A DNA stretch of 32,230 nucleotides from an uncultured Alphaproteobacteria bacterium (GCA_944390685.1 CALXQL010000014.1:1-32230); one strand, 5' to 3'; positions 17,708 through 27,190 are shown, numbered from the stretch's first letter. Notes: generated from the sequence alone by a model not told the origin. Program-made: numbers and translations.

Positions 17708-19414
17708 ATGCTTACAAACTTAATAATAAAAAATTTTATTTTAATAGAAAATTTGACACTATCTTTTGGTCATAAATTAAGTGTATTAACAGGTGAAACC
17801 GGTGCTGGAAAATCAATATTATTAGATGCCCTATCATTTGTTTTAGGGGCAAGAAGTGATACAAGCCTTATTTCAAAGGATAAAGATAGCACTTCTGTAT
17901 GTGCGACATTTGATTTACCAATAAAACACCCAGCTATAAATAAATTGCTTGAAAATGAAATATTAAAAAAAGAAGATTTAACAACATCAAATGAAATAAT
18001 CATAAGAAGAGTTCTAAACAAAGATGGAAAAAATAAAATCTTTATAAACGATATACCTGTAAGTCTTTCCATGGTAAAATCAATTGGTGATGATTTAATT
18101 GAAATACACGGACAATTTGATAATCAAAGTCTGTTAAATCCATCTACCCATATAAAAATATTGGATAATTTTGGACATCTAAATGGATTAAAGGAACAAA
18201 CAAAAATTGCATATAATATATGGCAAACAAAAAAAACTGAACGCTTAAAATTACAAGAAGAATTTACCAAAGCAAAAGAAGACGAAGACTACCTTAAACA
18301 TAATTTAAAGGAATTAGAAGAACTTAACATACAAATTGGTGAAGAAGAAGAACTAAGCCAAAAACGTCATCTTTTACAAAATAGTGAAAAAATCATAACA
18401 TCAATAAAAGATTCATATGATTACCTTTCAAAATATGGGGATAGTCCTGAAAAATTCATAAATGAAGCTACATATGCTTTAGAACGTATTCCAGATGATG
18501 CAAAAACCGATGATATAATGCAAATATTAAATGAACTTGAAAGTTCCTCACAAAATTTATACGATGCATATGAAAGATTATCACAAATACTATCTAACCA
18601 AACTGATGATACAAATACATTAGACGCAACAGAAGAACGTTTATTCACAATACGTGAACTTGCAAGAAAACATAAAACAACACCTGATGAATTACCAAAC
18701 TTTACAAAACAATTAAAACAAATTGTTGAAAATATAAATAACAGCGATACCCTTTTAAAAAACAAAATTGATGAAGAAGAATTAGCAAAAAAATCTTATA
18801 TAGAAATAGCAACCACCCTATCAAATGAAAGAAAAAAACAAGGGGCTATTCTATCACAAAAAGTAATGGAAGAACTCCCACCTTTAAAACTAGAAAAAGC
18901 AAGTTTTGAAGTGGTGATAACAACCAAAATTGATGAAAAGGATTTTTCCCCAACTGGAATAAATGATATAAGTTTTATGGGCTCTACAAATTTTGGTGCT
19001 ACAAAAAACTATTTACACAAAATTGCTTCTGGTGGTGAACTTGCCCGTTTTACTTTGGCAATAAAGGTTGTAATTTCAGATGAAAATTCAATTTCTACAA
19101 TGGTATTTGATGAAGTTGATACCGGAATTTCCGGTGCTACGGCAAGTGCTGTTGGTGAAAGATTGGCAAAACTATCACAAAATATACAAACATTAGTAAT
19201 TACCCATTCACCACAAGTTGCAAGTTTTGCTAACCATCATTTCAAGGTGGAAAAACATTATGATGAAGAACAAAACAAAACACTGACCTCTGTTGAACAA
19301 TTAACTGAACAACAAAAAATAGAGGAAATTGCACGTATAATCTCAGGAGATTTAATAACAAGCGAAGCCATAGAAGCAGCAAAACAATTATATATATCAT
19401 CAAAAAAAGCATAA
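17708..19414 (+). CDS. recN: DNA repair protein RecN
   Basis: An SMC-like ATPase that acts early in repair of double-strand breaks. It is 568 residues (usual 550-560). Seen: Walker A GETGAGKS (29-36), FDNQSLLNP (the Q-loop region), a central coiled coil (about 155-370) with a short hinge-like break, the ABC signature ASGGELARF (about 440), and Walker B MVFDEVDTGISG (about 464-475) followed by the VITHSPQVAS switch His. It lies eight bases after relA/spoT and ten before pepA. SOS control is common for recN, but I see no SOS-type operator here, as expected for an internal operon gene. Confidence 0.97.
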   Translation: MLTNLIIKNFILIENLTLSFGHKLSVLTGETGAGKSILLDALSFVLGARSDTSLISKDKDSTSVCATFDLPIKHPAINKLLENEILKKEDLTTSNEIIIRRVLNKDGKNKIFINDIPVSLSMVKSIGDDLIEIHGQFDNQSLLNPSTHIKILDNFGHLNGLKEQTKIAYNIWQTKKTERLKLQEEFTKAKEDEDYLKHNLKELEELNIQIGEEEELSQKRHLLQNSEKIITSIKDSYDYLSKYGDSPEKFINEATYALERIPDDAKTDDIMQILNELESSSQNLYDAYERLSQILSNQTDDTNTLDATEERLFTIRELARKHKTTPDELPNFTKQLKQIVENINNSDTLLKNKIDEEELAKKSYIEIATTLSNERKKQGAILSQKVMEELPPLKLEKASFEVVITTKIDEKDFSPTGINDISFMGSTNFGATKNYLHKIASGGELARFTLAIKVVISDENSISTMVFDEVDTGISGATASAVGERLAKLSQNIQTLVITHSPQVASFANHHFKVEKHYDEEQNKTLTSVEQLTEQQKIEEIARIISGDLITSEAIEAAKQLYISSKKA

Positions 19415-19424
19415 GAGGGGAAAA

Positions 19425-20867
19425 ATGAAAATAGAATTTACCGAAAAACTAAAACAAAATTATAATTATACGCTTTTGGGTATTTATGAAAATAATAAAT
19501 TACCAAGCAATACATTAAAATATGATAAAGAATTAAATGGAATCATTACAAAATCCATTACAAATTCAAATTTCAAAGGAAATATTGGCGAACATTTAAT
19601 AATACATAGTGAAAAAATTATTTTAATAGGTCTCGGCAATCAAAAAAAATTAACCAATTTATCATTTGAAAAAATCGGTGGAAAAATTGGAAAACTTTTA
19701 ACAAAGGAACAAGTTAAAACCGCCTTATTATATCTTGATAACTTTGATGATGAAAAACTCTATGAAATAATATTGGGGGCTATCTTAAAAACTTATACAT
19801 TTGATAAATATAAAACCCAAAAAGAATATAATGACACAACATTATACATTCATACGGAAAATCCAATAAAAGCAAAGGAAAATTTCAATAATACAAAGGC
19901 AATAATTGATGGCATAACAACAACCAGAAATCTTGCAAATGAACCATCAAACATATTAACCACTACCCAATTTACAATTGAAGCAAAAAAATTATCAAAA
20001 TTAGGAATCAAAATAGAAATCCTTGATGAAAAAGCCTTAAAAAAAATGGGTGCAAATTTAATTTTATCTGTTGGGCAAGGATCAAAATACCCACCTTATA
20101 TAATAACAATGCAATATACAGGCAATAAAAAATCAAAAGATTATATTGCATTAATTGGAAAGGGATTATGTTTTGATAGTGGTGGAATATCAATCAAACC
20201 ATCTGCCCATATGGATGAAATGAAATCTGATATGACCGGTGGAGCAACAATTTTAGGCATAATGGAAATGATTGCCAAACAAAAATCTAATAAAAATATA
20301 ATAGGAGTAATAGGTCTTGCAGAAAATATGCCAGATGGAAATTCATACAAACCTGGTGATATAATAAAATCATTAAGCGGTAAAACTGTAGAAGTTCTAA
20401 ATACCGATGCGGAAGGAAGATTGGTTTTGGCAGATTGTATTACCTATACACAAAATAAATATCACCCAACAACAATAATTGACTTTGCAACCCTAACCGG
20501 TGCAATAATAATAGCATTGGGCGAACAAAAAGCAGGTCTTTTTACAAATTCATCTTCCCTTGCAAAACAATTACTTGAAAGTGGGGAAAGAACCGGAGAT
20601 GAACTATGGCAATTACCATTATCAAAAACATATAATGATATGTTAAAATCTTCTGTTGCTGATATGATAAATACAAGCAAACCGGAAAGACAAGCAGGTT
20701 CAATTACTGCTGCTGAATTTTTACATAATTTTGTGGATGAAAAAATAAAATGGGCACATATTGATATAGCAGGCACAGCTTGGACTACAAAAGGAACCGA
20801 TACAAGCCCAGCGGGATTAACTGGTTTTGGTGTAAAACTAATAAATGATTATTTAAAAGAGGTCTAA
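19425..20867 (+). CDS. pepA: Cytosol aminopeptidase (leucyl aminopeptidase)
   Basis: An M17 metallopeptidase that removes N-terminal residues from peptides. It is 480 residues, close to the family norm (about 500). The catalytic domain is complete: GKGLCFDSGGISIKPS with the metal-binding Asp, DMTGGATILGIM, the family signature NTDAEGRLVLAD (about 326-337), and WAHIDIAGTAW near the end. The N-terminal domain (about 1-160) is more divergent, as is normal. AGAGGGG precedes the ATG. It is the third gene of the operon, and its stop codon lies in the loop of the terminator. In some bacteria PepA also binds DNA in recombination; that cannot be judged here. Confidence 0.95.
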   Translation: MKIEFTEKLKQNYNYTLLGIYENNKLPSNTLKYDKELNGIITKSITNSNFKGNIGEHLIIHSEKIILIGLGNQKKLTNLSFEKIGGKIGKLLTKEQVKTALLYLDNFDDEKLYEIILGAILKTYTFDKYKTQKEYNDTTLYIHTENPIKAKENFNNTKAIIDGITTTRNLANEPSNILTTTQFTIEAKKLSKLGIKIEILDEKALKKMGANLILSVGQGSKYPPYIITMQYTGNKKSKDYIALIGKGLCFDSGGISIKPSAHMDEMKSDMTGGATILGIMEMIAKQKSNKNIIGVIGLAENMPDGNSYKPGDIIKSLSGKTVEVLNTDAEGRLVLADCITYTQNKYHPTTIIDFATLTGAIIIALGEQKAGLFTNSSSLAKQLLESGERTGDELWQLPLSKTYNDMLKSSVADMINTSKPERQAGSITAAEFLHNFVDEKIKWAHIDIAGTAWTTKGTDTSPAGLTGFGVKLINDYLKEV

Positions 20868-20883
20868 AAAGACCTCTTTTTAT
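20855..20883. terminator. Bidirectional terminator between pepA and the facing gene
   Basis: A perfect 10-bp stem AAAAGAGGTC/GACCTCTTTT (20855-20864 with 20871-20880) has a six-base loop that begins with the pepA stop codon. T-runs occur on both strands. The stem encodes the last residues of pepA and touches the stop codon of the facing gene. Confidence 0.85.
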
Positions 20884-21692
20884 CTACCATTATGATAATT
20901 AAACATTACTTGCCCTTCATCAAAATTAATAGGTCTTCTATCAAATTTAATGAGCAATTGATTACATTTATTAAGATTTTGTCGCAACTCTTCAACATTT
21001 CTGGAATTTCTAACAAAATAGAAGATAATATTTTCTTCAAATGTATGCAAAGACATACCAGCATATTTATAGAAATTAAACAATGATGTAAAAGCCATAT
21101 CATTAAGCACCAAAGGCTTAACATCTATTTCCCCATCACGATTCCAAGTATCAAAAACAAATTTATTATCTTTAAACTTTAATTTAAATATAGGATACAT
21201 AGGCGAATACTTAACAATAAAATCCATAGGATCTAAATCATCCCATTTTTTTAAATGAGCCTTATATTCATTATATTTCATAGAATAAGATTTTTGATAT
21301 ATATCCTTATCACTTTTAAAAACATCAGTTTTTTCAATACTTATATTAGCATGATTTAATAAATACATCATATAAAAATCAATAAATAATTCAAAAACTT
21401 CATTATAAAAATAATTATTTTTATTGCTTAAAACAAATGCTCTATCATTATAAAATTTGCTAAATCCTGGACAAATAGTATTCAAAAAAACAGAAGCATT
21501 ATAAGGAGTAATACTATCCCTAAATAATCCAGAGGAAATTATTTTAAATTCCGTTGAAAAAAATAAATCACTAACCCTATAAAATTTATCTTTTTTATTG
21601 AATTTATTATCTTTAATAACCTTTTTTAAATTCAAAAGAGCATTAAACAATTTTTGTTCAAAATTATCACTGGAAAAACTAACTTGCTTCAT
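20880..21692 (-). CDS. Orphan 270-residue protein, function unknown
   Basis: A soluble-looking protein without signal peptide or membrane segment, rich in Asn, Lys, Phe and Tyr. Aromatic residues are unusually frequent (for example YMMYLLNH, FYKYAGM, FYFVRN). Predicted structure is mostly helical, with a small strand region near FKLKFKDNKFVFDTWNRDGEI. No catalytic motif stands out. GAGAGG precedes the ATG, and its own promoter candidate contains a perfect TTGACA. It is transcriptionally isolated: a terminator sits upstream and another downstream, and it faces pepA tail to tail. I recognise no family; it may be lineage-specific. Confidence 0.7.
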   Translation of the reverse strand: MKQVSFSSDNFEQKLFNALLNLKKVIKDNKFNKKDKFYRVSDLFFSTEFKIISSGLFRDSITPYNASVFLNTICPGFSKFYNDRAFVLSNKNNYFYNEVFELFIDFYMMYLLNHANISIEKTDVFKSDKDIYQKSYSMKYNEYKAHLKKWDDLDPMDFIVKYSPMYPIFKLKFKDNKFVFDTWNRDGEIDVKPLVLNDMAFTSLFNFYKYAGMSLHTFEENIIFYFVRNSRNVEELRQNLNKCNQLLIKFDRRPINFDEGQVMFNYHNGR

Positions 21693-21724
21693 AACAAACC
21701 TCTCAATTTATATTATTTTATGTG

Positions 21725-21753
21725 TATATTATACTAAAAAATAAAAATGTCAA
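21725..21753 (-). promoter_or_regulatory. Promoter of the orphan gene
   Basis: On the minus strand a perfect TTGACA (21753-21748) is followed by several possible -10 boxes. TATAAT (21733-21728) is only 14 bases away; AATATA (21730-21725) is at 17 bases. It lies between the terminator of the upstream gene and the ATG at 21692. Confidence 0.45.
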
Positions 21754-21762
21754 TATTATAGA

Positions 21763-21793
21763 TAAAAAAAATATCCTCAAAAAAGAGGATATT
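21763..21793 (-). terminator. Terminator after the outer-membrane protein gene
   Basis: A perfect 9-bp stem AATATCCTC/GAGGATATT (21770-21778 with 21785-21793) has a six-base loop and is followed on the minus strand by an uninterrupted T-run. It lies 28 bases after the stop codon of the barrel gene. Confidence 0.9.
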
Positions 21794-21820
21794 ATAAATA
21801 AAATGAAATAAAATCAAATA

Positions 21821-22552
21821 CTAAAACATATATTTAGCACCTAATTTCAATGTAGACAAATCTACATTTACATCATTGATATCAAAAGTAGCATAAGAAT
21901 ATCCAATATCAAATGCCATATTTCTCCAATTATAAACATAACCAATTGAGAAAGGATAAACAATCTTACTATCATCTGCCAATTGTTTATTATCAAATAC
22001 ATCATAATTAACAATTGTATCAATATCAGTTAGATGATTTTCCTTTTCTTCTTTATATGTATTATAGGAATTTACAACATAATCAACATTTTTAAGTCCT
22101 ACACCTAAATAAATTTCATTATGATTATCAAATTTATAACCAAATGCAACATCCATACCATAAGTAGGTTTCAAATCAAAATTAACATGACTTTCCCAAT
22201 CTTTTTCAATAATATCAGTTCCACTTAAAGTATGTTCTTCAATTCCTCTATCACCATCAACTTTAATTTTACCCAAATCATAAGTAAGACGAGGCATAAC
22301 AAATAAATTAGTTTCTGGAATATAATATTTATAACCAAAACCTAAACTGAAATTAACATCACTATCATCAACAGATGGTGTAAAAGTAGCATTTTTACCA
22401 TATCCATTATATAATACAGGTATAGAATCAGATTTCACCATGACATCGTTTACATCTACCCCCACAAAGAAAGAAGATTTAGCGACATTATCATTAGCCA
22501 TCACAACACCACTAGCAAAAAACATTGATAAAAATAGTAAAGACTTTTTCAT
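21821..22552 (-). CDS. Small outer-membrane beta-barrel protein
   Basis: A 243-residue exported protein. The signal peptide is residues 1-19 (MKKSLLFLSMFFASGVVMA). A chain of alternating polar/hydrophobic strands follows, such as FSLGFGYKYYIP, NLFVMPRLTYDLG and MAFDIGYSYATFD, ending LKLGAKYMF with a C-terminal Phe, the usual signal for the BAM complex. The size and strand number suggest an 8- to 10-stranded barrel of the OmpA/OmpW/opacity type. The function (porin, adhesin or structural) is not visible. AGGAGG precedes the ATG. It has a good promoter and its own terminator, so it is a single-gene unit. Confidence 0.85.
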   Translation of the reverse strand: MKKSLLFLSMFFASGVVMANDNVAKSSFFVGVDVNDVMVKSDSIPVLYNGYGKNATFTPSVDDSDVNFSLGFGYKYYIPETNLFVMPRLTYDLGKIKVDGDRGIEEHTLSGTDIIEKDWESHVNFDLKPTYGMDVAFGYKFDNHNEIYLGVGLKNVDYVVNSYNTYKEEKENHLTDIDTIVNYDVFDNKQLADDSKIVYPFSIGYVYNWRNMAFDIGYSYATFDINDVNVDLSTLKLGAKYMF

Positions 22553-22582
22553 AAATACCTCCTATAAAAGTTATACACTAAA

Positions 22583-22611
22583 ATTATAATACCACTTTCT
22601 CAAAACTGCAA
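22583..22611 (-). promoter_or_regulatory. Promoter of the outer-membrane protein gene
   Basis: On the minus strand TTGCAG (22611-22606) and a consensus TATAAT (22588-22583) are exactly 17 bases apart. The expected start is about 23 bases before the ATG, upstream of the AGGAGG. It lies directly after the tRNA-Thr terminator. Confidence 0.6.
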
Positions 22612-22612
22612 T

Positions 22613-22638
22613 AAAAAAAACTCCCCAAAAGGGAGTTT
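22613..22638 (-). terminator. Terminator of tRNA-Thr
   Basis: AAACTCCC/GGGAGTTT (22618-22625 with 22631-22638) has a five-base loop and is followed on the minus strand by eight T residues. It is 11 bases after the tRNA 3' end. Confidence 0.92.
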
Positions 22639-22648
22639 GATTTTTAAA

Positions 22649-22724
<76 letters not shown>

Positions 22725-22737
22725 AAAAGATAATATA

Positions 22738-22765
22738 ATAATACCTAAAAATTTTACAAAATCAA
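22738..22765 (-). promoter_or_regulatory. Promoter of tRNA-Thr
   Basis: On the minus strand TTGATT (22765-22760) and TATTAT (22743-22738) are 16 bases apart. The start would be a few bases before the mature tRNA. The stretch is AT-rich, so the match is only moderately specific. Confidence 0.4.
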
Positions 22766-22774
22766 GTAAAAATT

Positions 22775-24097
22775 TTATTTAACTAACATTTCATATAAAT
22801 CCATAGAAGGATAACCATCACTTATAACAGGTTTTCCGGATTTATAAGTGGTAATTTCCTTACCATCTTTTGAAACTTTTTCATCACCATCCAATAACAT
22901 ATTTTGATATTTTTTAATTGCTTTCATAGTTTTTTTACCATAAATACCGGTGATTGAAGAATCATAAATATCCAAGTCCTTTAAAGCCTTTTGAATTTCT
23001 TTTAATTGTAAATTATTCATAGGCTTAAAACTATCCCAATTAGAAGGTCTTTCAAATACAGGCATAGAATTAGATGAAATAGCATCAGCCAATAAACCAA
23101 TTGACAAAGCATAATTAGTGGAAGCATTCCATCGCATAATATATTTAAAATTTTCATACACCATGAATACCGGTCCATAAATTCCATCTGGAGCAATCAA
23201 CATTGCTTTTATATCAGTATTAGGCAATTTGCCACCAGTATAAGTTTTGACACCTATTGAAGAAAAAAACTTAACACTTTCCCAATCATTAGAATTGACA
23301 TATTCCCAAGCTTTTTTATTATTTTTAGAAATCATGACAGGTCTTCCCCACCTATACTTACCATTCCAACCCATTTTTGATAAATAATTTGCTGCGGAAT
23401 ATAAAGCATCCTCAAAAGAATTTATTAAATCAATTTTTCCATCCCCATTACCATCTATTGCATAAGCAACAAAAGTAGAAGGTATGAATTGGAAATTACC
23501 AAAAGCCCCAGCCCAAGAACCGATAAATTTACTACTATCAATATGCCCCTTATTAACTATTTGCAAAGCCTTAATAAGCTCATTTGTAAAAAACTCTGAT
23601 CTTCTTTGATCAAAAGATAAAGTGGCAAGAGCATGAATTACATTATACTTACCTAATATAGTTCCATAATTTGTTTCCATACCCCAAAATGCAAGTAATA
23701 TATGAGGTTGCACATTAAATTTTTTATAAACATCATCAAGAAGTTTTGCATGCTCTTTAAGTTTTATTTTACCATTTGCGACACGTTCTGGTTTAAGTGC
23801 ACTATCATAATATACCCAAAAAGTTTTTAAAAATTCTGGTTGTTTTCTATCTGCATGAATTACCTTTTTTTCATATTTGATATTTTTAAAAGCCTTATTA
23901 ACAATTTCAGGTTTGATATCATATTTTTTAATAGCCTTTTTTTTGAAATCATCAAGCCATTCAAAAAATTCAGCATCCACATTTGAAAATATTTCTATTT
24001 CTTCACTTGCATCATTTAAGGATTTAACTATGGGAGCCTCCTGAGCGAATACAGGATTAACAAAACAACAAAATAAAAATAAAATAATAAAATACAT
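22775..24097 (-). CDS. Lytic murein transglycosylase, MltB family
   Basis: Cleaves the MurNAc-GlcNAc bond of peptidoglycan with formation of a 1,6-anhydro end. It is 440 residues. Signal peptide about 1-18 (MYFIILFLFCCFVNPVFA). An SLT_2/MltB domain (about 45-335) has the catalytic Glu141 in FWGMETNYG, then SFDQRR, GSWAGAFGNFQFIPSTF, and DGNGDGKIDL beside the active site. A C-terminal peptidoglycan-binding domain follows (about 360-436; GIYGKKTMKAIKKYQ). The frame is open to a TTG at 24109, but the ATG at 24097 has GAGG upstream and gives a better signal peptide. No lipobox Cys is properly placed, so it is probably periplasmic rather than a lipoprotein. It follows recJ by about 30 bases. Confidence 0.93.
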   Translation of the reverse strand: MYFIILFLFCCFVNPVFAQEAPIVKSLNDASEEIEIFSNVDAEFFEWLDDFKKKAIKKYDIKPEIVNKAFKNIKYEKKVIHADRKQPEFLKTFWVYYDSALKPERVANGKIKLKEHAKLLDDVYKKFNVQPHILLAFWGMETNYGTILGKYNVIHALATLSFDQRRSEFFTNELIKALQIVNKGHIDSSKFIGSWAGAFGNFQFIPSTFVAYAIDGNGDGKIDLINSFEDALYSAANYLSKMGWNGKYRWGRPVMISKNNKKAWEYVNSNDWESVKFFSSIGVKTYTGGKLPNTDIKAMLIAPDGIYGPVFMVYENFKYIMRWNASTNYALSIGLLADAISSNSMPVFERPSNWDSFKPMNNLQLKEIQKALKDLDIYDSSITGIYGKKTMKAIKKYQNMLLDGDEKVSKDGKEITTYKSGKPVISDGYPSMDLYEMLVK

Positions 24098-24129
24098 ATA
24101 AAACCTCAAAATTATAATGAAGGATTATA

Positions 24130-25926
24130 TCATATTTTTGCGACATCGTCTATTATAAATTGAATATAATGTTTTCCATTCCAATCATTAGCACGAATTT
24201 TTCCAGCCAATTTGAAACGTTGTCCAACAGAAGATAATAACACCTCACCCATAGGGGTATCAACAGCCTTATAACAAATTGCACACACACTTTTACCATT
24301 ATCGGAAGAAAAATAACATCTAATATTACCTCCCCCTATTGCATCACTACCCGTCAATTTTGCATTAAGTATTGCAAATCTAGGTTCTTCATTAGCGGTT
24401 CCAAAAGGTTCCAAAATTTGAATTTTTTTAATCAAATCTTGATTTATTGCAGTAATATCAATAACAGAATCAATTTTTAAAACCGGTATAATTTTTTGAG
24501 ACTTAATTGAATTTTTAATATAATCATGAAGGAATTTCTTAAATTTTTCAATCTTTGATACTTCCAAAGTAAATCCCGCAGCCATAGAATGTCCACCACC
24601 TTCTAATAAAATACCCATTTCTTTTGCTTTAATAATTGCACTACCAAGATCAATTTCTGGAATACTTCTACCACTGCCATTTGCGATACCATTTTCATCA
24701 ACAGTTGCAACACAAGTTGGTAAATTATACCTTTCTTTGATACGCCCTGCAATAATACCAATGACACCAGTATGCCAATTTTGTCCGGAAACGAAAATAA
24801 AATTATCATCTTCCTTTGTTTCAAGCAAAACTTTTTCAAAAGCTTGCTCTAACACAGAAGCCTCAATATCCTTTCTTTCCAAATTAAAATTATTTAACTT
24901 TTGTGCTAAATTATCCGCAGTCAAAGGATTACGAGTGGTCAACAGTTGACTTGCAATACTGGAATTTCCGACCCTACCCCCGGCATTTATTCTTGGACCT
25001 AAAACATAACCTAAATGATATATAGAAGGTGTTGTGCTAACACCGGATACATCACATAAAGCCTTTAATCCAATATTTTGTCTTTTTGCCATTACTTTCA
25101 CACCAGCACACACAAAAGCTCTATTTACACCGATAAGAGGCACCACATCACAAACTGTTCCAAGAGCAACTAAATCCAAATAAGAAAATAAATCTGGTTC
25201 TGTAATCCCTTTTTGCCTATAAATACCTTTTTCCCTTAAAGTTTTATTAAGAGCAACTACCAATAAAAACACCACCCCACAAGCAGCCAAATAAGTAAGA
25301 GAAGATTCATCATCAACACGTTTAGGATCAACCACGGCAACAGCATCAGGCACGCCTACCTCTGCTTCATGATGATCCATAATGACAATATCTAAATCCA
25401 TTTGATTTGCAAGAATAACCGGATCAAAACCGGTAATACCACAATCCACAGCAATTACCAAAGAACAACCTTGAGATAATAACTTTTTCAAACCATCAGA
25501 ACTTAACCCATAACCATCATTTTGCCTATCTGGGATAAAGATATGAATATTTTTCACACCTGCATCATAAAGGAATCTATAAATGATAGCCGAAGAAGTA
25601 GCACCATCAACATCATAATCACCGAAAATACCAATAGTTTCACCATTTACAATTGCCTTAACAATCCTATCCACAGCTTTATCCATATCTTTTAAAATAA
25701 ATGGAGAAGGAAGTAAATTTTTAATAAGAGGTGAAATATAATTTCCCGTATCATCAAAAGATACATTTCTAGAATTTATTATTTTTGCGATTATATCTGG
25801 CAAATTAAATTTTTGGGACACAGCCTCAACAAATCTTTGATCATAATCAAACAACCTCCACCTAAACCCGTTAAGTGAGGAATTTTCATCAATTAAAAAA
25901 TCACCATCATTCATCTCTGGAATCAT
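24130..25926 (-). CDS. recJ: Single-stranded-DNA exonuclease RecJ
   Basis: A 5'-3' exonuclease specific for single-stranded DNA, used in recombination and mismatch repair. It is 598 residues. Seen: the DHH-family motifs GDYDVDGATSS (102-112), AVDCGITG and MDHHEAE (DHH at 184-186), GPRINAGGRVG, then the DHHA1 motif EGGGHSMAAGFT and a C-terminal OB-like domain (about 455-598). The first frame position is a TTG at 25929; the ATG at 25926 is taken as start, with another ATG five codons on (25911). No strong ribosome binding site is seen. An intrinsic terminator lies just upstream (25945-25973), so expression may rely on read-through or a promoter inside that short gap. Confidence 0.96.
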   Translation of the reverse strand: MIPEMNDGDFLIDENSSLNGFRWRLFDYDQRFVEAVSQKFNLPDIIAKIINSRNVSFDDTGNYISPLIKNLLPSPFILKDMDKAVDRIVKAIVNGETIGIFGDYDVDGATSSAIIYRFLYDAGVKNIHIFIPDRQNDGYGLSSDGLKKLLSQGCSLVIAVDCGITGFDPVILANQMDLDIVIMDHHEAEVGVPDAVAVVDPKRVDDESSLTYLAACGVVFLLVVALNKTLREKGIYRQKGITEPDLFSYLDLVALGTVCDVVPLIGVNRAFVCAGVKVMAKRQNIGLKALCDVSGVSTTPSIYHLGYVLGPRINAGGRVGNSSIASQLLTTRNPLTADNLAQKLNNFNLERKDIEASVLEQAFEKVLLETKEDDNFIFVSGQNWHTGVIGIIAGRIKERYNLPTCVATVDENGIANGSGRSIPEIDLGSAIIKAKEMGILLEGGGHSMAAGFTLEVSKIEKFKKFLHDYIKNSIKSQKIIPVLKIDSVIDITAINQDLIKKIQILEPFGTANEEPRFAILNAKLTGSDAIGGGNIRCYFSSDNGKSVCAICYKAVDTPMGEVLLSSVGQRFKLAGKIRANDWNGKHYIQFIIDDVAKI

Positions 25927-25944
25927 CAATTAACCCACAACAAT

Positions 25945-25973
25945 AAAAAAGACAGATAAAGATACCTGTCTTT
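25945..25973 (-). terminator. Terminator after the OmpA-type lipoprotein gene
   Basis: AAAGACAG/CTGTCTTT (25948-25955 with 25966-25973) has a ten-base loop and on the minus strand continues into TTTTTT. It is seven bases after the lipoprotein stop codon and about 18 bases before the recJ start. Confidence 0.85.
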
Positions 25974-25979
25974 ATAATA

Positions 25980-27104
25980 CTAATAAGTTATATAAATTTC
26001 TGTTCTTCTATTAACTGCTTCATTTATTGGCATATTTTCTTCAAGAATTTTTTCTGTATCAGAAACAGCATCAATAAAAATCTTATTTACAGGCACACCA
26101 TTTTTCACTAACACATCACGAACTTTTTGAGCACGAAGTAAAGATAAATCAAAATTTTTAAGTTTATTATCAATTTCCTTCATATTTTTTGTTCTACTGG
26201 AAGAATTACCAACAATTCTAACAGAAGCATCATGTTTTTTTATGAAATCAGCTACTTTTTTCAAAGCCTTAACATCCTTATTGGAAACATCAGCCTTAGT
26301 ATTAGAATGATAAACAATAGCACTTAAAAATGTAATAGAATCATTTTTCTTTTCTTCCACATCATCTTTTACATTAAGTTTAAAAGCTTTTTTATCTTTG
26401 ATATTTAAAGTTCTATTTTTTGGTTTAACATTATCAACTTTAATACCTCTTTTTTCTTGAGCTTGACGTACAGCACTTTCAAATTCATCATCATAATCAA
26501 CAACTTTTTGAGAAATCAATATATTATTTTCATTATCATTGATTGCATAGCTTTCATCAACCACATCAATTACAGCATCTTCTTGAGATGCGACTGGAAC
26601 ATCAATAACTTTCATATCATTATTGGAAGATAATTCTTCTTTTAATTTTAATATATCATCAGGAGACATATCTTCATCTTCTGGAAGTACTTTATGATCA
26701 ACCATATCATTATTTTCAGACTTTTCATCATCTTTTAATTGAGAATTTTGTAAATTTTCTTTTTTAACTTCTTTATCCTCAACTTTATTATCTACATTTT
26801 CAGCATTTTCTTTTTTATCTGTAATTGGATTTGTTGCATCTTCAATAACTTCTTCTTTATCCTCAACTATTTCAATTACATCTTCTGAATTTTCTTCTTT
26901 ATTTATATCCTCAATTTTCTTATCCAAAGAATGAGAAGGAGCATTAGGCACTTCCACTTCTTTTAAATCTTCCTTATATACAATATTTTGATCAATAAGA
27001 TCATTAGAATTTACAGGAACATCCGGATTAAAATCAGAAGAACAAGAAAGCACACTTCCCGCAAAAATAAATAATAATAAATATTTTTTAAACATAAGTT
27101 TCAT
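25980..27104 (-). CDS. OmpA-family lipoprotein with long acidic linker
   Basis: A 374-residue exported lipoprotein. It has a lipoprotein signal with lipobox VLSC, so Cys21 should be acylated. Ser at position +2 (not Asp) favours outer-membrane sorting. Residues 25-250 form a low-complexity linker rich in Glu, Asp, Lys, Asn and Val. The C-terminal OmpA-like domain (about 260-374) has LSLLRAQKVRDVLVKNGVP and ends EAVNRRTEIYITY; the NRR motif is the peptidoglycan (diaminopimelate)-contacting Arg region of the family. It therefore likely tethers outer membrane to cell wall, as Pal does, though it is about twice the length of Pal. GAGGG precedes the ATG. The linker shares LKDDEKS with the SPOR protein at 4925-5794. 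Confidence 0.88.
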   Translation of the reverse strand: MKLMFKKYLLLFIFAGSVLSCSSDFNPDVPVNSNDLIDQNIVYKEDLKEVEVPNAPSHSLDKKIEDINKEENSEDVIEIVEDKEEVIEDATNPITDKKENAENVDNKVEDKEVKKENLQNSQLKDDEKSENNDMVDHKVLPEDEDMSPDDILKLKEELSSNNDMKVIDVPVASQEDAVIDVVDESYAINDNENNILISQKVVDYDDEFESAVRQAQEKRGIKVDNVKPKNRTLNIKDKKAFKLNVKDDVEEKKNDSITFLSAIVYHSNTKADVSNKDVKALKKVADFIKKHDASVRIVGNSSSRTKNMKEIDNKLKNFDLSLLRAQKVRDVLVKNGVPVNKIFIDAVSDTEKILEENMPINEAVNRRTEIYITY

Positions 27105-27136
27105 TTTACAACCCTCACTAATTAAATAATATAATT

Positions 27137-27166
27137 ATAATACTTCAAACACTTGATAATTTTCAA
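27137..27166 (-). promoter_or_regulatory. Promoter of the OmpA-type lipoprotein gene
   Basis: On the minus strand TTGAAA (27166-27161) and TATTAT (27142-27137) are 18 bases apart. A TATAAT overlaps just downstream. The -35 box lies in the small palindrome CTTGAAAATTATCAAG (27152-27167), which could be an operator or chance. Confidence 0.4.
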
Positions 27167-27190
27167 GATTTTTCTTAAAAAAATAATAAT

